A stretch of 64,000 nt of DNA, from assembly GCA_003342815.1 (NCBI GenBank), contig PTEX01000144.1:1222944-1286943 (forward strand), read 5' to 3'. Numbering within the stretch: the first letter of the stretch is position 1; every line of letters starts with the position of its first letter. The DNA is from Eudromia elegans (Eukaryota > Chordata > Aves > Tinamiformes > Tinamidae). Made by a program: the position numbers and the translations under genes. Below the pieces are notes generated by a model that searched no databases, was not told the DNA's origin, and was given only the letters and a program-made list of their open reading frames with translations. Of this stretch, positions 23,629 through 38,232 are shown piece by piece.

Positions 23629-24444
23629 AATATATAAATGTGACACATGGTAATGAAAGTTGGGAGAGGGGAGGAAAGTATGTGAAGATGAGCTTGTGAA
23701 AAGGAGAGGAAAAAAAAGTTTCTCTAAGTGTTCATTTAACTGTTCATGCCTTATTTTTTCAGAATACTAGAAACAGTAGTTAAAAATTGATGTTCATTGG
23801 CAATAAATTATGTGAAATCCCCTGAGCTGTGACTATTTTGGCTTCAGCAAGAGTGAATCTTCTTATATAAAATGAATCTTTTTTTACAAGATGAATCTTG
23901 CTTTACAAGATGAAAAGAGGTTTTTTTTCCTTTTCTTTTTAAGCTGTGGTTCATTTTTTAGTTCTAACTTTCTTAAATGCTTCTAGAAGTGAAGATCTTT
24001 AAAATTTTTAAAATTCACTGTCGGTTGCGAATAAAAATATATTGATAGATAAATAAATAAATAGACGCCTATCTTCCCAAACATGCTGTTCAAAGGTTGT
24101 TGCTACGTTCCCTGGATTGAAAATACACCTAACTGATGAGACTGATAAACTTTAGTTTCACTTGCACAGATTAGCTTGGACTCTCTAGAAAAAATCTCTG
24201 AGCTTTACATAAGTTGATATTATTGATAAAGTTTGTCTTTATATGAAAAACATAAAATGGCATTTAAAATATTAGTGAATAAAGAATGTCTGCAAATCTT
24301 CATTAAAAAAGTTTTTGGCATTGTATTAAAGGAAATAAATCAATATTTGAAATATGAATATATAGATATACTCACATTAACACTACCTCATTTTCCTGAG
24401 ATTGTCTTTGGAATTGTATCTTGGATTAAGGATTTAAGGGATTT

Positions 24445-24460
24445 AATCCTTTAAAGGATT
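24445..24460. repeat. Perfect 16-bp palindrome AATCCTTTAAAGGATT
   Basis: The two 8-base arms are exact reverse complements with no spacer. Related words (ggatttaa, ggattaagg) crowd the preceding 25 bp. It may be a protein-binding dyad or chance. Confidence 0.6.
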
Positions 24461-27400
24461 GCTTTAAATTGTGTCTACATGAGAAGCAGCCAAGAACCCC
24501 TCTCAATTTTGTTTATACAACTGTGACATTAATAGAAATGTATTTCTTCCTCTGGGATATAGAAAGCATAGCTTCTGTCATTCTTACATACTCATAGTAC
24601 TGTTTTCTATAATATTATTTTCTTGATGCATTTAGTATTGCTTTTCAGGTATTGAGAAGGCGTTTTTATGAATTATCTAGTCCAAAATCAACAGCATTTA
24701 ATAAAAAGACATATTCTCTAATAATGTTTAAAACAATGATTTCTATTAAATGATCCAGAAAGAAACTATAGTTTTGTTTCATCTTGCTTCTCTTAAATTC
24801 ATTTATTTCCTGACACTGTTACTACGGCTCCATGTTTTTCTCTCACAAGCACAAACCCATTTCTTCCATTTTCTTCTTGGATAATTCCTTTCCTTTTCTT
24901 GCCTAACATCTAACTCTAGCCTGCTCTCATCTTTATCTGATCTCATGTCTTGACAGAAGGTATTTTAGTGAGCTTAATCAATCTATTTAGCCCTTGTGAC
25001 ATCTTATGCATAAAGTTTCCCGTGAAATAGATTGAAAAAATATTCAGAGATGGACAGTTTGTAGCTCCAATAATAAGCATAATCATTAGAAGCAAAAATG
25101 TCAAATATTTCTATTTCATAGGAGGGAAATTTAATTGTGTGGTTATGTAAGATTTAGAGAGGCCTTTCAGAATTCCTATATTTTGAAACCACCTAAACAA
25201 CTTTAGCGTGTATAGATACCAGTTTTTCTACTGTTGAAGCTCTCTGTTAATAAATTTAGGCATTCATACAAACCTCTAAAAAAAAACCACATGCAAATTT
25301 TTTTGAAATGTTTCTTTCCCTTTATAGATTGAAAATTAAAAAATGAGCCACTCAACAAGAATAAGAATGCATTCATAAACACTGGTAAGAATAAAATGCT
25401 CTGTGTCTATTCTCTATTAACCAGCTGTTGTACGGAGGACTGTGTTCACCAATTCACATGAAGAAAAGGGTTAAATTATGTGTTTTATTCTTTGCACATT
25501 CTAAGATTTAGGCATCCTCAGTGGAGTTCACAAGCTCAGTTTAAATCTTTTTTAAATCTTTGTCACTGCTGCCTACTTTAATCTTGTCTTGTAAATAGGA
25601 TGTTAAAATGGGGAACATCAAGGAGAATTTTCAAATGCTGAAAAATATGGCACTCAGCAGTGTTCAAAACCAGGTCTACAGCATCTCTTGTTCCTAATAA
25701 TGTCTACTAGATTAAATTTTAAATATATGTACTGAATAACCAGTTTACATGAGACAGCACTGGCTTAGAACATTAATGTTATGCTTTAAGGCTGGCTTTT
25801 TCTTAATAGTAAAATAGACCTACATTACTAGGAAGTTTTATCATTTCACAGTTTAGATTTTATTTTCTTTAGTCTTTTTGACACTATTCCACATGTTGGG
25901 GAAACAAAAAACAGCTTTATTTTTAGAATGGCATTATAGAATTTAAAGTGCTCTGTTTATTTTAGTGGAAATCCACAAAATCCATTGAGTCACTTCTGAT
26001 TTAGAGGTATATAAAAGGAAAGGAATTGAATCTATGATTAGCAGTGTCTGGCTCTGACCAAGACTTTATGTTTCTGAGTACTATCTCCAGAAATTTTATT
26101 AAAGTGGACTCTTCAGAATGAAAGTTGCAGAGATACCAAAACAAAAATGTTTATCAGATTAAGCACTAGGAATCGATAAAAAGATCTAGCAGTGACTTGG
26201 AAAATAATGTTTGAAATCATGGTGGTTTTTCCTTTCATTTTTTAATATCAGAAATTCTACTTAAGTAAGCCACTATTTAAAATAAGCTTATCTTAAGGGA
26301 CTGTGACTTACTTATGCTTTCATTTTAGACTGCTTTTTCCCTCCTCAATCACCTTCTTCCAATAACATAAGTAAAATAAGCCATGTATCAAGGGAGGTAA
26401 GATCTTTGCGATCTATGGGGAAACAATCATGCCTAAACATCTAATTCAATAGCATTATTGCAAATAATTTTAATATGAAGTATACATTATGCCATGATTT
26501 TTTTGGACAATTTACAAATTATTTCAATAAATATGTGTGCATTACAAAACTAGGAATATATTTGAAATTTCAGATAGCAATTCTGTACTAATAATCAACA
26601 ACAATTTTTCTGCTTCTAGAAAACTTCCTTAGTGATGTATATGAACTGTGACTAGGAAGTTGCAATGCTTTGCATTATCTGTGTGGATTCTCCTGATGCA
26701 AAGCTTGATGAGGTTCCTGCTATCTGCCTCACAGAGATTTGACCACCTGCCTGCAAAGTAAACTTTGAATTTTAGTTTGCCAAATACTTTTTTTTTCTTT
26801 CTTACTTCCTATCTCCTCTCTGCTTTTCCCCTCATCCCAAGGGATAGTGATGTAAGACTTAGTATTACATCATCGGAAAATGTAAGAAGTGATAGCAGTA
26901 TAAAAGTACTTCTGTAATAATCAAGTAAGAACTCCTGTGCTTTTTCCAGCTTTCATATCCTAGAGTAAATTCAGCTTCATTCTGACACCCAATCATAAGG
27001 TCTCTACTTCCACTGTCTTAGTCATATCCTGCATTTTTAATTTTTTTTAATGAATTCTATATATTTAACAATAAAGGATGATTTACATGGTTGAACAGTT
27101 TTTGGATGAGTCAAAATTAATTTAGCATCACATGCAGAATTTTGCTGAAAGCTACAAGGAATATAGTCATAGGTACTTTGCAGCTCACCATCTAGATATT
27201 TTGGGGGGATTTGCTGTTTCTAAATAAAAAATAAATTATTTCAAAATGTTAACCTGTCTTTAACTGCAATTACAAATAATGAGGAAGTTTGACCTTTCTT
27301 TTTCCCCTTAATGCCTTAACCCTTGTCTCCAAAGAAAAAAATCATTAAGTTCTCATAAGGGAAACACATAGAAATCCATCTCAGCAACATCTACTTGTAA

Positions 27401-28924
27401 AATTGCTATTGAAGATATGAGGATATAAACTTAACATCTGAAACACCAGAAAATAGCATAGGAGGAAAAGGAGAATCAAGTAAGTCTTTAAATGTGGTTG
27501 TTTAGTGAGACTGAGAGCATCTTTGGCTATTTCGTCTTCCTTATGGTAAGAATTTCCAACACTAAATAATATCTTAGGTGTTTACTTTGCTGGTATTCAA
27601 ATTAAGTTTCTCCAACTGCTTGTTGATGACTGTTACATCTTTCTATGATGAATGTGAAGAAAGGCCTATTGAATGGTCTTCTACCTTAGGAGAAAGCAAG
27701 ATAAAATTATACTTATTTCAGACTTCATTTATAAATATTTAAGCTTCACTCACTGTTGCATAAATTAACTATCAGATTTTTAGTCCATACTTTATTAAGT
27801 TGTTTTAAAGATCTGAACCTAGCAAGCATTTTTTTTTTTTTCATTATGCCCTGCTATATGAGCACAAAAACTTTTAAGTTCTGAATTAATTAGGTATTTG
27901 CTTTATTACCTATTTAGTTCTAATTACTAACTTTGGTGACTTTAGTAACTACATAGTTAAAATTAAGTCAATTTAGTTGCAAGATCATATTTATGTTAGA
28001 GGAGTCAAAAAATCAGAGGAATTTCTTCCAGCAATGAACAAGAAATTCCTTAAAATAAGAAAAATAACCTTACAAGTCTTTCTTGTACATTGTGATGTTC
28101 ATGTCACACTTTCTAATAGAACTTTTTTCAAACACATCTCTTTCAATAAAGTTTAAAAACTTCTAAACAGAACAACATGCAAGGTGCCTACTTCTTAGTA
28201 AAAATGCTCAGTAATATGTATTCCCCCCAAAATCTGTCATATTTTAGTTGATCCATTTGCAAAGTGGACTTTTTTTGGGTGTTAGGTGAAATGAGTAATA
28301 ACATCCTTTAATACCCATCAGTGATTTTTTTTAATGCAAATGAAGAGGTGGAGAACGGAGATGTATACCAGAGAGAATGACAGGAACCTCTTTTAGCTGG
28401 CATAATCTGTGAAGACTGTATTGTAAGACTCACCTTACAATATATAAAATAAAAATTCCCTATACAGTAAATGAAAACTCCTTATATTGGACTTATTGTT
28501 TCCACCTAATATTAGCTTCCTAACTTTCAGGCATTTAGAATTCATGAAAATTTAGTTTGCTTTCCCTTTTATGTTTAGTTTGTTTTACCTTTAAAGCATA
28601 CCAGCTTTTGTGAGAGGACAATACAAAAAAAAAAAAAATCTTCTGGGTAAAGACCAAAATTCTTTCTCTGAACTTGCATCTTCTTTAAGTTAAAACTGGC
28701 TAAACCAGTTTTTTTTAGAGCTGCAAGTAACCTTAATAAGATCAAAACACTAAAAATAAAAGTTACTGACTAGCTAAATAAGGAGAATAATATTTGTTAT
28801 CTATCTTCATAACCATATTTTCTACCTTGTTATCCATTTTTCTTAAATGAATTTGCACTAAGTACTTGTGTTGCCTAGCAATTTTATTAAAATTCTGAAT
28901 AATGCATGTGTTTGTGTGCAACTT

Positions 28925-28942
28925 ACAAGCTCGGGAGCTTGT
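28925..28942. repeat. Short perfect hairpin (8-bp arms, 2-base centre)
   Basis: acaagctc and gagcttgt pair exactly around GG. The hairpin is too short for a microRNA precursor and no longer flanking pairing is evident. Confidence 0.6.
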
Positions 28943-30349
28943 ATTATGTTAACAGATGCTTTGCAGATCTTTCCATTTCCAGAACCATTTGACTACCAGA
29001 TCACCAGTCTTGTAGAATATGCAAGGATTCAGACTGAGTAAGAGTCTTCTGCATATGCAGTAATGATAATATTTCACACTTTGGGAGTAACTGCCATCTG
29101 TGGGCATCAAACATTTCATATCTATTAATAATTCAATTAACAGCACCTCTGGGCTTGTAATAGGTTATGCCAATATTTTTTCTACCTGTATGTTGCAACA
29201 TTCAAACCTACATAGATATATATAATGTAAGACATTAGCAATGCACACTTCTCATATATAAATAACAGCCAGTCCTCATTATCATAACTTGGATTCCTCA
29301 GTGGTTTATCTCATCAACAGATAATCTTGTTATAAAGATCTTGTTTACCAAATTGTTTCAGTGCAAGACAGTTTCATTCATGACTAATCCTAAGGATTTG
29401 TCACCTTAGGTCTAAATATTGCAACTGAGCCCTATTGAAATAGAGCTCATATATTGCCTGCATTATTAGAGTGCTAATCGTGACATTCCTTCATAGAGCC
29501 AGACATAACAGCTTGGAGAAAAATAATGTCTCTTGGCTGTGGTAGAACTCTTTTCAAAACAAAGCATGGAAACTGATTTTTTTTTTTTATCACAGTCATC
29601 ACAATATAATATTAAAATGATAAGAATATTCACAATTAGAGTTGAAAGTAGATTTGTTATTGTTGTTGTAAACTTTATTCCAAACAGCATGTTTATGCAT
29701 TGTTCTTTCTGATTAAATTATTAACTGAACAACCTGTTCAAGCTGATTTTCTGAATAGCCAGGAAAATAAACATTTAAAAAAATGCGTATTAAGATCAGA
29801 TCTATGTAGCATGAAAAAATAAAACTTCCTTTAGCTAATCTGAATTCCACACATTTAATATTTAATATCGCTCAGGCTGATATGAGTATTTGCACAGCAC
29901 AAAGATCACAAGGGCATCAAAAAGATTTGAACTTTGTGAGAACTGCTTTGTTGACAGAGGTAATGTAAACAAGATTAAGTGTGATGATGCACAAATGTAT
30001 GAAGACAGTCAGATTTAAATAGATTTCCAATTGATCTCTTAATACATTAGGCAAAGCAGGAGTAATTCAGAATGGTGATGTAGAAATGGAATCTTTACAG
30101 GCTTATTGTTTGGCAGGAGGAAGGAACATTCAGTGAATTACAGGGAAAAAAGGTTTCTCTAATTTTAAGATACATTAGCTAGTTCCCATACACAGAAAAG
30201 TCCATAAAAGGGCAATGATGTTGCATTAATGACCTCTGCAACAAAAGCTGTAAAAAAAAATCTTATTATTCTTCATTATGCAAATATTCTTTATTGTACA
30301 AAGCATCTATGAACAACAGAAAATTGTTAATGTTCTTCAAGGAATGTAC

Positions 30350-30397
30350 ATTTTAAAAAACACTGTACCTGTATATTTTAAAAAACACTGCACTTGT
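30350..30397 (+). repeat. Tandem duplication of a 23-bp unit
   Basis: The unit attttaaaaaacactgtacc plus tgt at 30350-30372 recurs at 30375-30397 with two differences, at a 25-bp period. Confidence 0.75.
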
Positions 30398-32920
30398 ACT
30401 ATTTATTACTTGTAAATGTACCTTTTTGGGGAAATTAAACATAAGGAACTTTTTCTAACAAGAGAAAGAAATACTGTGAATTTTGCTGAACACAACATTA
30501 GTATACTTTTAAAAAATAGTTCTCCTGCTCATATTGCCTAGCTTGTGAGAAAAATTTCAATTGTAAAGGTCTCCTCAGATTATCCGTTTGTATTTCTTAG
30601 ATTAATTGACAATATATGTAGAGCTTATTAGAAATAATAGACATGACTAAAAACCTCACACAATTATTGAAGAAAATAAAAAACACTGTTGATGTCATAC
30701 AAGTAACATTTAGTTTCCCTTTTTCAGTCACACTCACTTGCTACCAAATCTGCATAGACTGGTGAAAATAATGTTGACTAACACTCCAGGCCTTTCAGTT
30801 TGTGGCTATGGGTGTCTTCAATTCATTAAACCTACTTCTCTTCTGTTGTGTAACAATGGTGGTGACGAGCCCTAGAAGATTTGCACCTTTTTTCATGAAT
30901 ATTTGTCTATAATTCCCTACTTGTCCCCTCTAGCTTGGAAATACACCTTTGGAAATACACAGGGGAAGACCTCAGCTTTGGCTTCTTCATTCCTCTCTAC
31001 CTATTCTAGATAAAATTTTATGGTTATCCCTACAGCAGGATTCTTAAAGAGCTCCTGAGGAGACAAGTTTGAAAATGAGACTAAATTTGTACTTATTATG
31101 AGATGACAAAGCATTTAGTTGAAAGCTGAAAGTTCAGCAAATGTGTTTGCCAGAGATTTCAGCTGTGCTAAAAAGCTGTCAGCCTCTTACTCTCTACACG
31201 CCACACTATTTGCAAAATTCACCTGGGAGAGCAGTGAAGTTACAACACTAACATACTTTGCAAATTCTCTGCTTTTGTTCTGTACCCAGGGCATCACTTG
31301 ACAGTTATGCACACTTTAGAGAATTTTCAGATGAAATATTTCTGTGTTCTCTAGGTGAGAATGAGAACTGAAGTGATGCTTTGTGGAGAAGAAAAAGCGA
31401 GAAAAAGAAGAATCACTACCTACTGTTAGACTGAATAAATCAAGTCCAATATTTAGATCAGTGAAAATGTCAGGATTTTTAGCTGCAAAAGAGAGGACAG
31501 ATGGAGAATATTTTTATAGTCCCAACATTGCTAGTGGCAATTTTTAAATTATTAATAGTCGGTTTTTAAATAAAGCTCTCCTTGCAATAAAGAAGGCTTT
31601 TCCTTAACTTTTTTTTTTTCCCCCCAAAATGCACATTTTCACTTGTCTCTAGTAGCTATCTATAAAACTCTTTCAATAAATAAAATAATTTGGAGTGCTG
31701 AAGTGAGTTTTCTGAATGTAGAAAATATTTCTTTGAAAGTTTTTATGCAATTTGTGAGCTAAAAAAGACAGTATTTCTTCTATTGTAATTTCCTTAAAGG
31801 CAAAGTGACATTAGAATTCCTTTGTTTGAAGTCATAAAGTATTGTGGGGAGAGAAACAAAAGCATAAAGTGAAAAAAAAATTTTGAAAATTATCAGGAAA
31901 GTTATTAAAACAAAGATGTGATTAGAGAAAAAAAGAGTAAAACGAATAGATCTAGACAGCTTAGGTAAAATACATACATACGCCCTGAGTATGTACCTGC
32001 TTTAATTATGGGACTGCCCTGTATGAGCACACGCATATCCACATGCACATCTACAAACATTTGGTTATTCATACATTTTTTAGAATACTTTTCTGAATTT
32101 TAATTAGAAGTGCAAACTGTGTGCTTTCTGTTTTTTTTTTTTTCAAAAAATTCTTACAGGTGATTCATAGATACAGTTGTTTATGGAAACGAATGACACC
32201 TAGAACTGCATTTGTGCTCTAAGTAAAAAAACAAACAAACAAAAACAAAAAAACAGATATTTCTGATAAATAATCCTGATTTTCTGAAGGAGAAAAAAAG
32301 ACAATTTTAAGGGCATTATATCAGGTCTAAAATGAAATTTATAATCTACAGGCAAAATGCAAGGACAGTTGTTCCAAGCTGAAGTGATTTATGCTAAATA
32401 AAATAAGTGAAATAAAATAGCACCTATGGAGCAGAAAGAAATACAATCAAACAAATAGATTATTAGGTTGTTATCTACTGTAGGATGATTATGTCTTGAA
32501 GGTAGATCTAGAAGAAAAAAAAAAAAAGCATTATGTTTTAAAACTATTACCTTCTCTGAATTCTTACATTTCTTCATCCAACAGAGCTGTGAATTTTATT
32601 TCCAGTCTCACTTTTTCTCAGCTTCCTCTTGAGGGTCAAGATAGAGAAATCACAGATATTTAGATTTTCTATCTAAAATGTTCAAGTTATCTTGCAAACT
32701 TTATGGTAGACACTGCCTGAAAATAGCTCATTCTGCATCTCTTCTCTCATTAACGAATTTCTGTTCATACTTTCAGAGACTCTGAGGGATCATGAATATT
32801 TCTTGTCTTTCCTAGAGTAGATATTAGTGGATATCATGAGATACCTCATGAAAAAATAGAAGGAAATCCTGCAATGCCTATAACTTGAGAATAGAAAGAA
32901 TGGGTTACAGGTAAGACTCT

Positions 32921-32976
32921 TGAATGAATGAATGAATGAATGAATTAATTAATTCTATTAATTAATTAATTAATTC
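32921..32976 (+). repeat. Compound microsatellite (TGAA)6 then (TTAA)n
   Basis: Six TGAA units at 32921-32944 change into TTAA units, which are interrupted once by ctatt. Confidence 0.9.
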
Positions 32977-33272
32977 TATATGAATTAACGGCCTATATTG
33001 TTGAATAAAGAATATATATACTTATCAAGGAAAATAAAATTTTGACCAAATATGTTTATTTATAGAAATTAATCAGTGAAAATAATTGAAGTCTAATGTT
33101 CATTATTTCTTCATTAAATTTTTGGAAGTACTAATTCTTCCTTTCTTTCAATATCTTGATTTCCTTGTTCTTTAATCCCTCTTCTTCTCTCCTATTTTTA
33201 TAAGATGTCTAGAGAGAAAACATTTATTTCCAGTTCTCTTTTTTTTTAATTATGTCTCACACTGTGTGTTAC

Positions 33273-33292
33273 TGTGTGTGTGTGTATGTGTG
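33273..33292 (+). repeat. (TG)n microsatellite
   Basis: A short TG run with one interrupting A lies in pyrimidine-rich surroundings. Confidence 0.8.
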
Positions 33293-34938
33293 ATTTGACT
33301 CATAAAGTTTTCTGTAAAAATCAAGTATAAGAAGAATCAATTATTTCTAAATTATTTTAGGTTCCTTTTAACCACTCCTCCTTAGAAACTGTGATCCTAA
33401 TCATTATCACACCTAGGATTTTTTTCCTCAAGGACTAGTATGCATTGAAGTGAAAAAGATATATGTAAGTTGCATTATATATATTTTTATATCTCTGTGT
33501 GTATATATATATTCTGATGCATAAATACATCAGTGATATATTAAGATTAATGCTACAGAAATATGCAACAAGCATATCAGCTCTATTAGAAATTTAAATT
33601 TGGAAATGGCCTTGCAAAACTATTTGTATGCCAACTGTCTGATATACTGAGTCATTATAATTTATTACTCACTTTGGTTAGCAGGTGTGAAATGCAACAA
33701 AGAAGACATTGTGAATGTCATTCATCCATCGTGTTTGCTGTATGCAACTCAAATATGAATATGAATGAAATGATGGATTTTTTTATTTTTTAATGAAAGT
33801 CAAGAGAGATACACACAAGGGAAAATATTTTATGATGTTTTCTTCAAGTTTTTACCCTTCTGTTAACATATATTGCCTATTGAAATGTTTAGATGAAATA
33901 AATAGGTTGCATTACTTCCTCATTGTCTTGTGACTAAGCAAAAGAAGTGCAGAGAAGACCTAAATGGAAAGATCACTCATCACTTGCCTCGTATCACATT
34001 CTCTTTCCCAAAAATTTTAGTCAATGGCTCTAGTCAAATGCAGAATAGTTTCGAAATAAACTTAACAGTTGCTCCGAACCAAACAGATTGCTCCAGCCTG
34101 TTTGGCATCCTCAGAGTAAGATATTTCATTGCTTTGATAAAATAGAAACTGTAAGTTTTTATAAGTTTGGTTGGTTTTGGGGTTTTTTTGGTTTTTTTTG
34201 GTTTATTTTGGTTTTTTTTTCTCCTCAGATAAAGAATGAAGGCTGAACTGTAGGCATTGCTAGAAGATGAGGTCTGGAAAAGGGACTTTGACAACTGGAC
34301 AAAGCTGTACCACGTCATGCAGCATCCTGTATTATCTCATTACCAGGAGATCTCCTTCCTTCCATTTCATCTGCTGAGCCTTATTATGTGACACAAGTAT
34401 GTGTTCTCTAGTTGTTTCCTGCTCTCCCACTCCTGACTTTCTCAGAACTCTCCTGTCTCTCCTCCTTTCTCGTTATGGAAAAGAACAGCTGTTCAACGCA
34501 GTTTGCACCTACCCTTTCTGCAAAAATACTGGGTTCAGGAAAAGGCACAGTCATAAAAGCTTTGCAAGAGGTTGGTTAAGCATCTACATGCCTCCTTATA
34601 GTTGTACAGGTTTGATAAAATTCTAGTCTTAAATAAATAGCATTAGAAGTAAAAACAACTTACTGAAATGCTTCTATTTTAAGATTGATCTGTCTTTCAA
34701 GATTGAAGTATTGCATATTGTACTACATTGCTTTTCATAGCCATAGCATCTTTGCTATTTTTTTCCCAATTAGTCTAAGCTAATGTTTGCCTAATGTATG
34801 CATTTGATACATTTATACTCTCAAAAACCCAATTTTGATGTAGGTAATTTGGAATCATACTTTTCAAAAATGTTTTGAGTTTTTGCTTCAAAGTATGTGT
34901 TCTACATTATTATTTTTGATCTATGTGAAGATGTACTT

Positions 34939-35011
34939 TATATATATATATATATACAAAACATACACACAACACACACACACACACAACATACACACAA
35001 CACACACATAC
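34939..35011 (+). repeat. Compound (TA)9 - (CA)n microsatellite
   Basis: Nine perfect TA units at 34939-34956 are followed by CA-rich DNA with imperfect units of acatacacacaacacac, giving a two-phase tract of about 73 bp. Confidence 0.9.
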
Positions 35012-37285
35012 ACCTATTTAATCTCAGGAAATCAAAGGTCAACGTGGGCTAGACTGTGAAAGACTTGTGTGAGTGACGAATATAGAAAATACATAAATTC
35101 TTCAGACAAGACTATCTGTACAAAAATTGCAGATAGGGTAACAGTTTAATTTTTTTTTTCAACCTTTTTGTCAGAGCATTAAAATTCATAAGACATTTTA
35201 GAAGAGTTAAGTATATTGGCTTTGGAGCAAATGAAAATGTAATTTACTGAGTTATTGATTAATTTCTAAATTCCTAATATTTGAGAATCTATACCCTTTT
35301 ACCTTAGCGTGGTCATGTTTCTAGCTCTGCAATATTTTTTAACATAGCTGGTAATTCAAGGCAAAAACTTCTGGCATTTACAATGCAATTCATTTGCAGA
35401 CAGAATAGATTTTTTTCTGTTCTTAGCTCCAAAAATGCGAACTTCAGAAGGTTTAGAAAAGACATATAGTATAGTAGCCTGCTACTGTAGCAAGAATAGA
35501 GCAGAGTAACCATATATCTGCTTTATGTAAGGAATAGTTAATTAATTTGCTTGATTGCTTACTTCTTTCTTTCTTTACTTTTTTTTTCTTTTTTTGCATA
35601 CTGTGTATAATTCTTTGAATTCAAACTCATAAAAACTGTTGATGAGATTCAGCTTCAGAGGAAAATTTTTTGACTCATAATATTTCAAAAAACACATTTC
35701 TGGAAACTTCACCATATTAAATCTTATTAATATAGAGGTCTGGTGCAATCATTATTGAGTTGTCATCATAGTCTACAGGACATAAATCTCAAAAAATGCC
35801 TGCAGTATAAAGAGAATTCTTTATTAAAACCACCTTTCTTTAAGACTGTATTGCCTCAATATGTGACTTTTGTTTGAGCAGGGCTTCCTTTTATGTCACT
35901 AAGTTGGTCAAATGCCCACTTGTACTGCATCAGTACTAGAGCTATTAGAGACTGTAGAAAGCTGACTGACAAGCTGACCTTTTTTTTAAAAAAAAGCTTT
36001 TCAACCCAGCGATTCTAGGGTGACTTTTATTAAAGTCAATGAAATATCAAAAATTAAGCAGTGAAAGCCTTTGAAATATCCTAACATTACTTTCTTTCCT
36101 CATCTTGGATGGCCCATTATATTACAGTCCAATTCTGAATCCACACACTTCCCAGGCAGATGATGTTAAGTAGTACTAGCAAATTGTTACTTTCAGGACT
36201 AGTCATCATCTTAACAAATAAAGGTACTTTGTAAAATTACTCTACAACTTTTAAAATATGTCCTCAGGTACCTAACTATACTAACAAGTAGTGGTACTAT
36301 AGTAACTGTAGTACTACCTAAACACACTAAAAACACTACCTGATATCAGTTTTTATTGGACCATGTGGCTGTGAAGGCATGAGATGAAAAGATTATAGCA
36401 ATATACCCATAATTTCACATCAATACCAAATACATTATTTAAGATCACATTATCTGAAAGAAGAATAATATTAGCAGACTAACATAGACTTAAAGGAACA
36501 CTCAACATGTATGGAACCTCCCCCCCTCCCAGTTATAATACTTTTGCAGATATATGTGACTAACACATCCACACACTGTTAATAAACGTCTTTATTCAAA
36601 TTAGGTAATATCTTATGTGTCCAGTAACTCTAGGCAGTCAGCCTATACAGCATTCTTACAGTTTTCCTATAATGTTATTTTCAAGAATTTTCAATCAATG
36701 CATTGGCAAAAGTGCAATGGATTTTTTACACTATCTTTCTTTAAGGAAGTTGCCATTTACTTCTGTCATACAGGAGGAAAATTCAGCTGATAGATCCTGA
36801 CATGGATTCTAGAATTGTTGAGTCTTTATGTCTGAAAACACAGCTATGTCGGGAGCCAGAATCAGTTAGTTAAAATAATCATTAGTTAGTTAGAAATAAT
36901 CATTAGATGTCATGTTTCTAGTTACCAACATGTTGTTGGATGCTATTGCAGAGTATGTTTGAGTCCAATAGGACTAATGATTATCTTAAACGTGCTAGAT
37001 TGCTTTATTCAAGACATTGATAACACTTTATGAACGTCATTGTAAAAAGATAATAATAACTAAATTTAAAAGTATGAAGTACAAAGTAAACTATTTAGTA
37101 GGCATTTCAACATTGCTCATTAGGGATTTCAGCACTATTAATTTTCGTGCATTTTCTTCTATTTTTTTGACCAGTGCTAAATTCACACTAAGCCTTAAAA
37201 AGAAAATATTGACAAGCAAGTAGAAGTGCAACTCAGCAACTTGGCAACAGCATGAATTCACTTTAAATGGGGCCTATTGCAATAT

Positions 37286-37384
37286 ACTATTGCTATTACT
37301 ACTGCTACTACTACTGCTGCTAATACTACTATTATTACTACTTATGATGATGCTGATGACTACGATGATTATAATGAAGATGAT
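37286..37384 (+). repeat. Two-phase trinucleotide repeat, ACT-type then GAT-type
   Basis: The left part (to about 37352) is built from ACT, GCT and ATT triplets. The right part is built from GAT, GAC and AAT triplets. The change at cttatgatgatgctg joins two different trinucleotide families without a spacer. The frames through it are low-complexity and not gene-like. Confidence 0.85.
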
Positions 37385-38146
37385 CCAACTTGAAATTGCA
37401 AAATGCCTCAATGTGAAAGACGGGGATATTATAGAGACCTAGGACATTTGTGTTTTAAAACACCTTTCCACCACTGCATATGTAGTGAGGGACAGACTGC
37501 ATTGTCACTGCCCATTCTGTGTGAGAGTCATTCTCATTTCCTCAGTTTCTGAATTGCTGAGCCTCTTGGATTCTGTACAGAGCAGATATGCAAGGATAGA
37601 GGTGCAGAGTATATATGTAATACTGGCCTTCTTTTCTTGATGTTTACACATTTCTGCATTGATGATTCTGCATTACTGGGGACCACTGATTACATGGCAG
37701 GAAAAATGTATGATTAGGTTGCAATAGTGGAGCTGAGATTTTTCCCTTCATGTGCACTCTTCTGTGCATTTTAACAAAAGCAACCCTGAGGCTATGCAGT
37801 GATTATTGATGTGATTCAATCTCATTGTTGAAAAGCAATAAGAAATTGAATTTTTTTCTTAACTGGACTGTGATATATATCTGGGATTTAAGTAGGATAC
37901 TTTAATGAAGAATAAAAATCACCCCAACAAAGAAGTTCATGACACATAAAATCCTAGAATAGTGTGGTAGGAGTCTGTTTCTACCAGTTCCCATAGTAGC
38001 CAATGTACATAAACTATCATTTTTAGGGGACATGAGTCCGGGGATAGGTATGCAGATATTCATATCTTATGGGGTTTCCATTTTGATCCTCCAGTTCTAC
38101 AACTAAAAAGAAAAAAAAAAAGGAATATGAATATTACATGTTGTTT

Positions 38147-38232
38147 CAGCTGCTGCTGCTGCTTTTATTACTTGCTACTGCTTTTCTTACTATTACTATG
38201 TTAATTATTGTTATTTTTATTACTGTTATTAG
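38147..38232 (+). repeat. Degenerate (GCT)/(TTA) trinucleotide repeat
   Basis: Five GCT units (38149-38163) grade into imperfect TTA/ACT triplets. An overlapping Leu-rich frame (38138-38335) is a by-product of the repeat. Confidence 0.75.
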
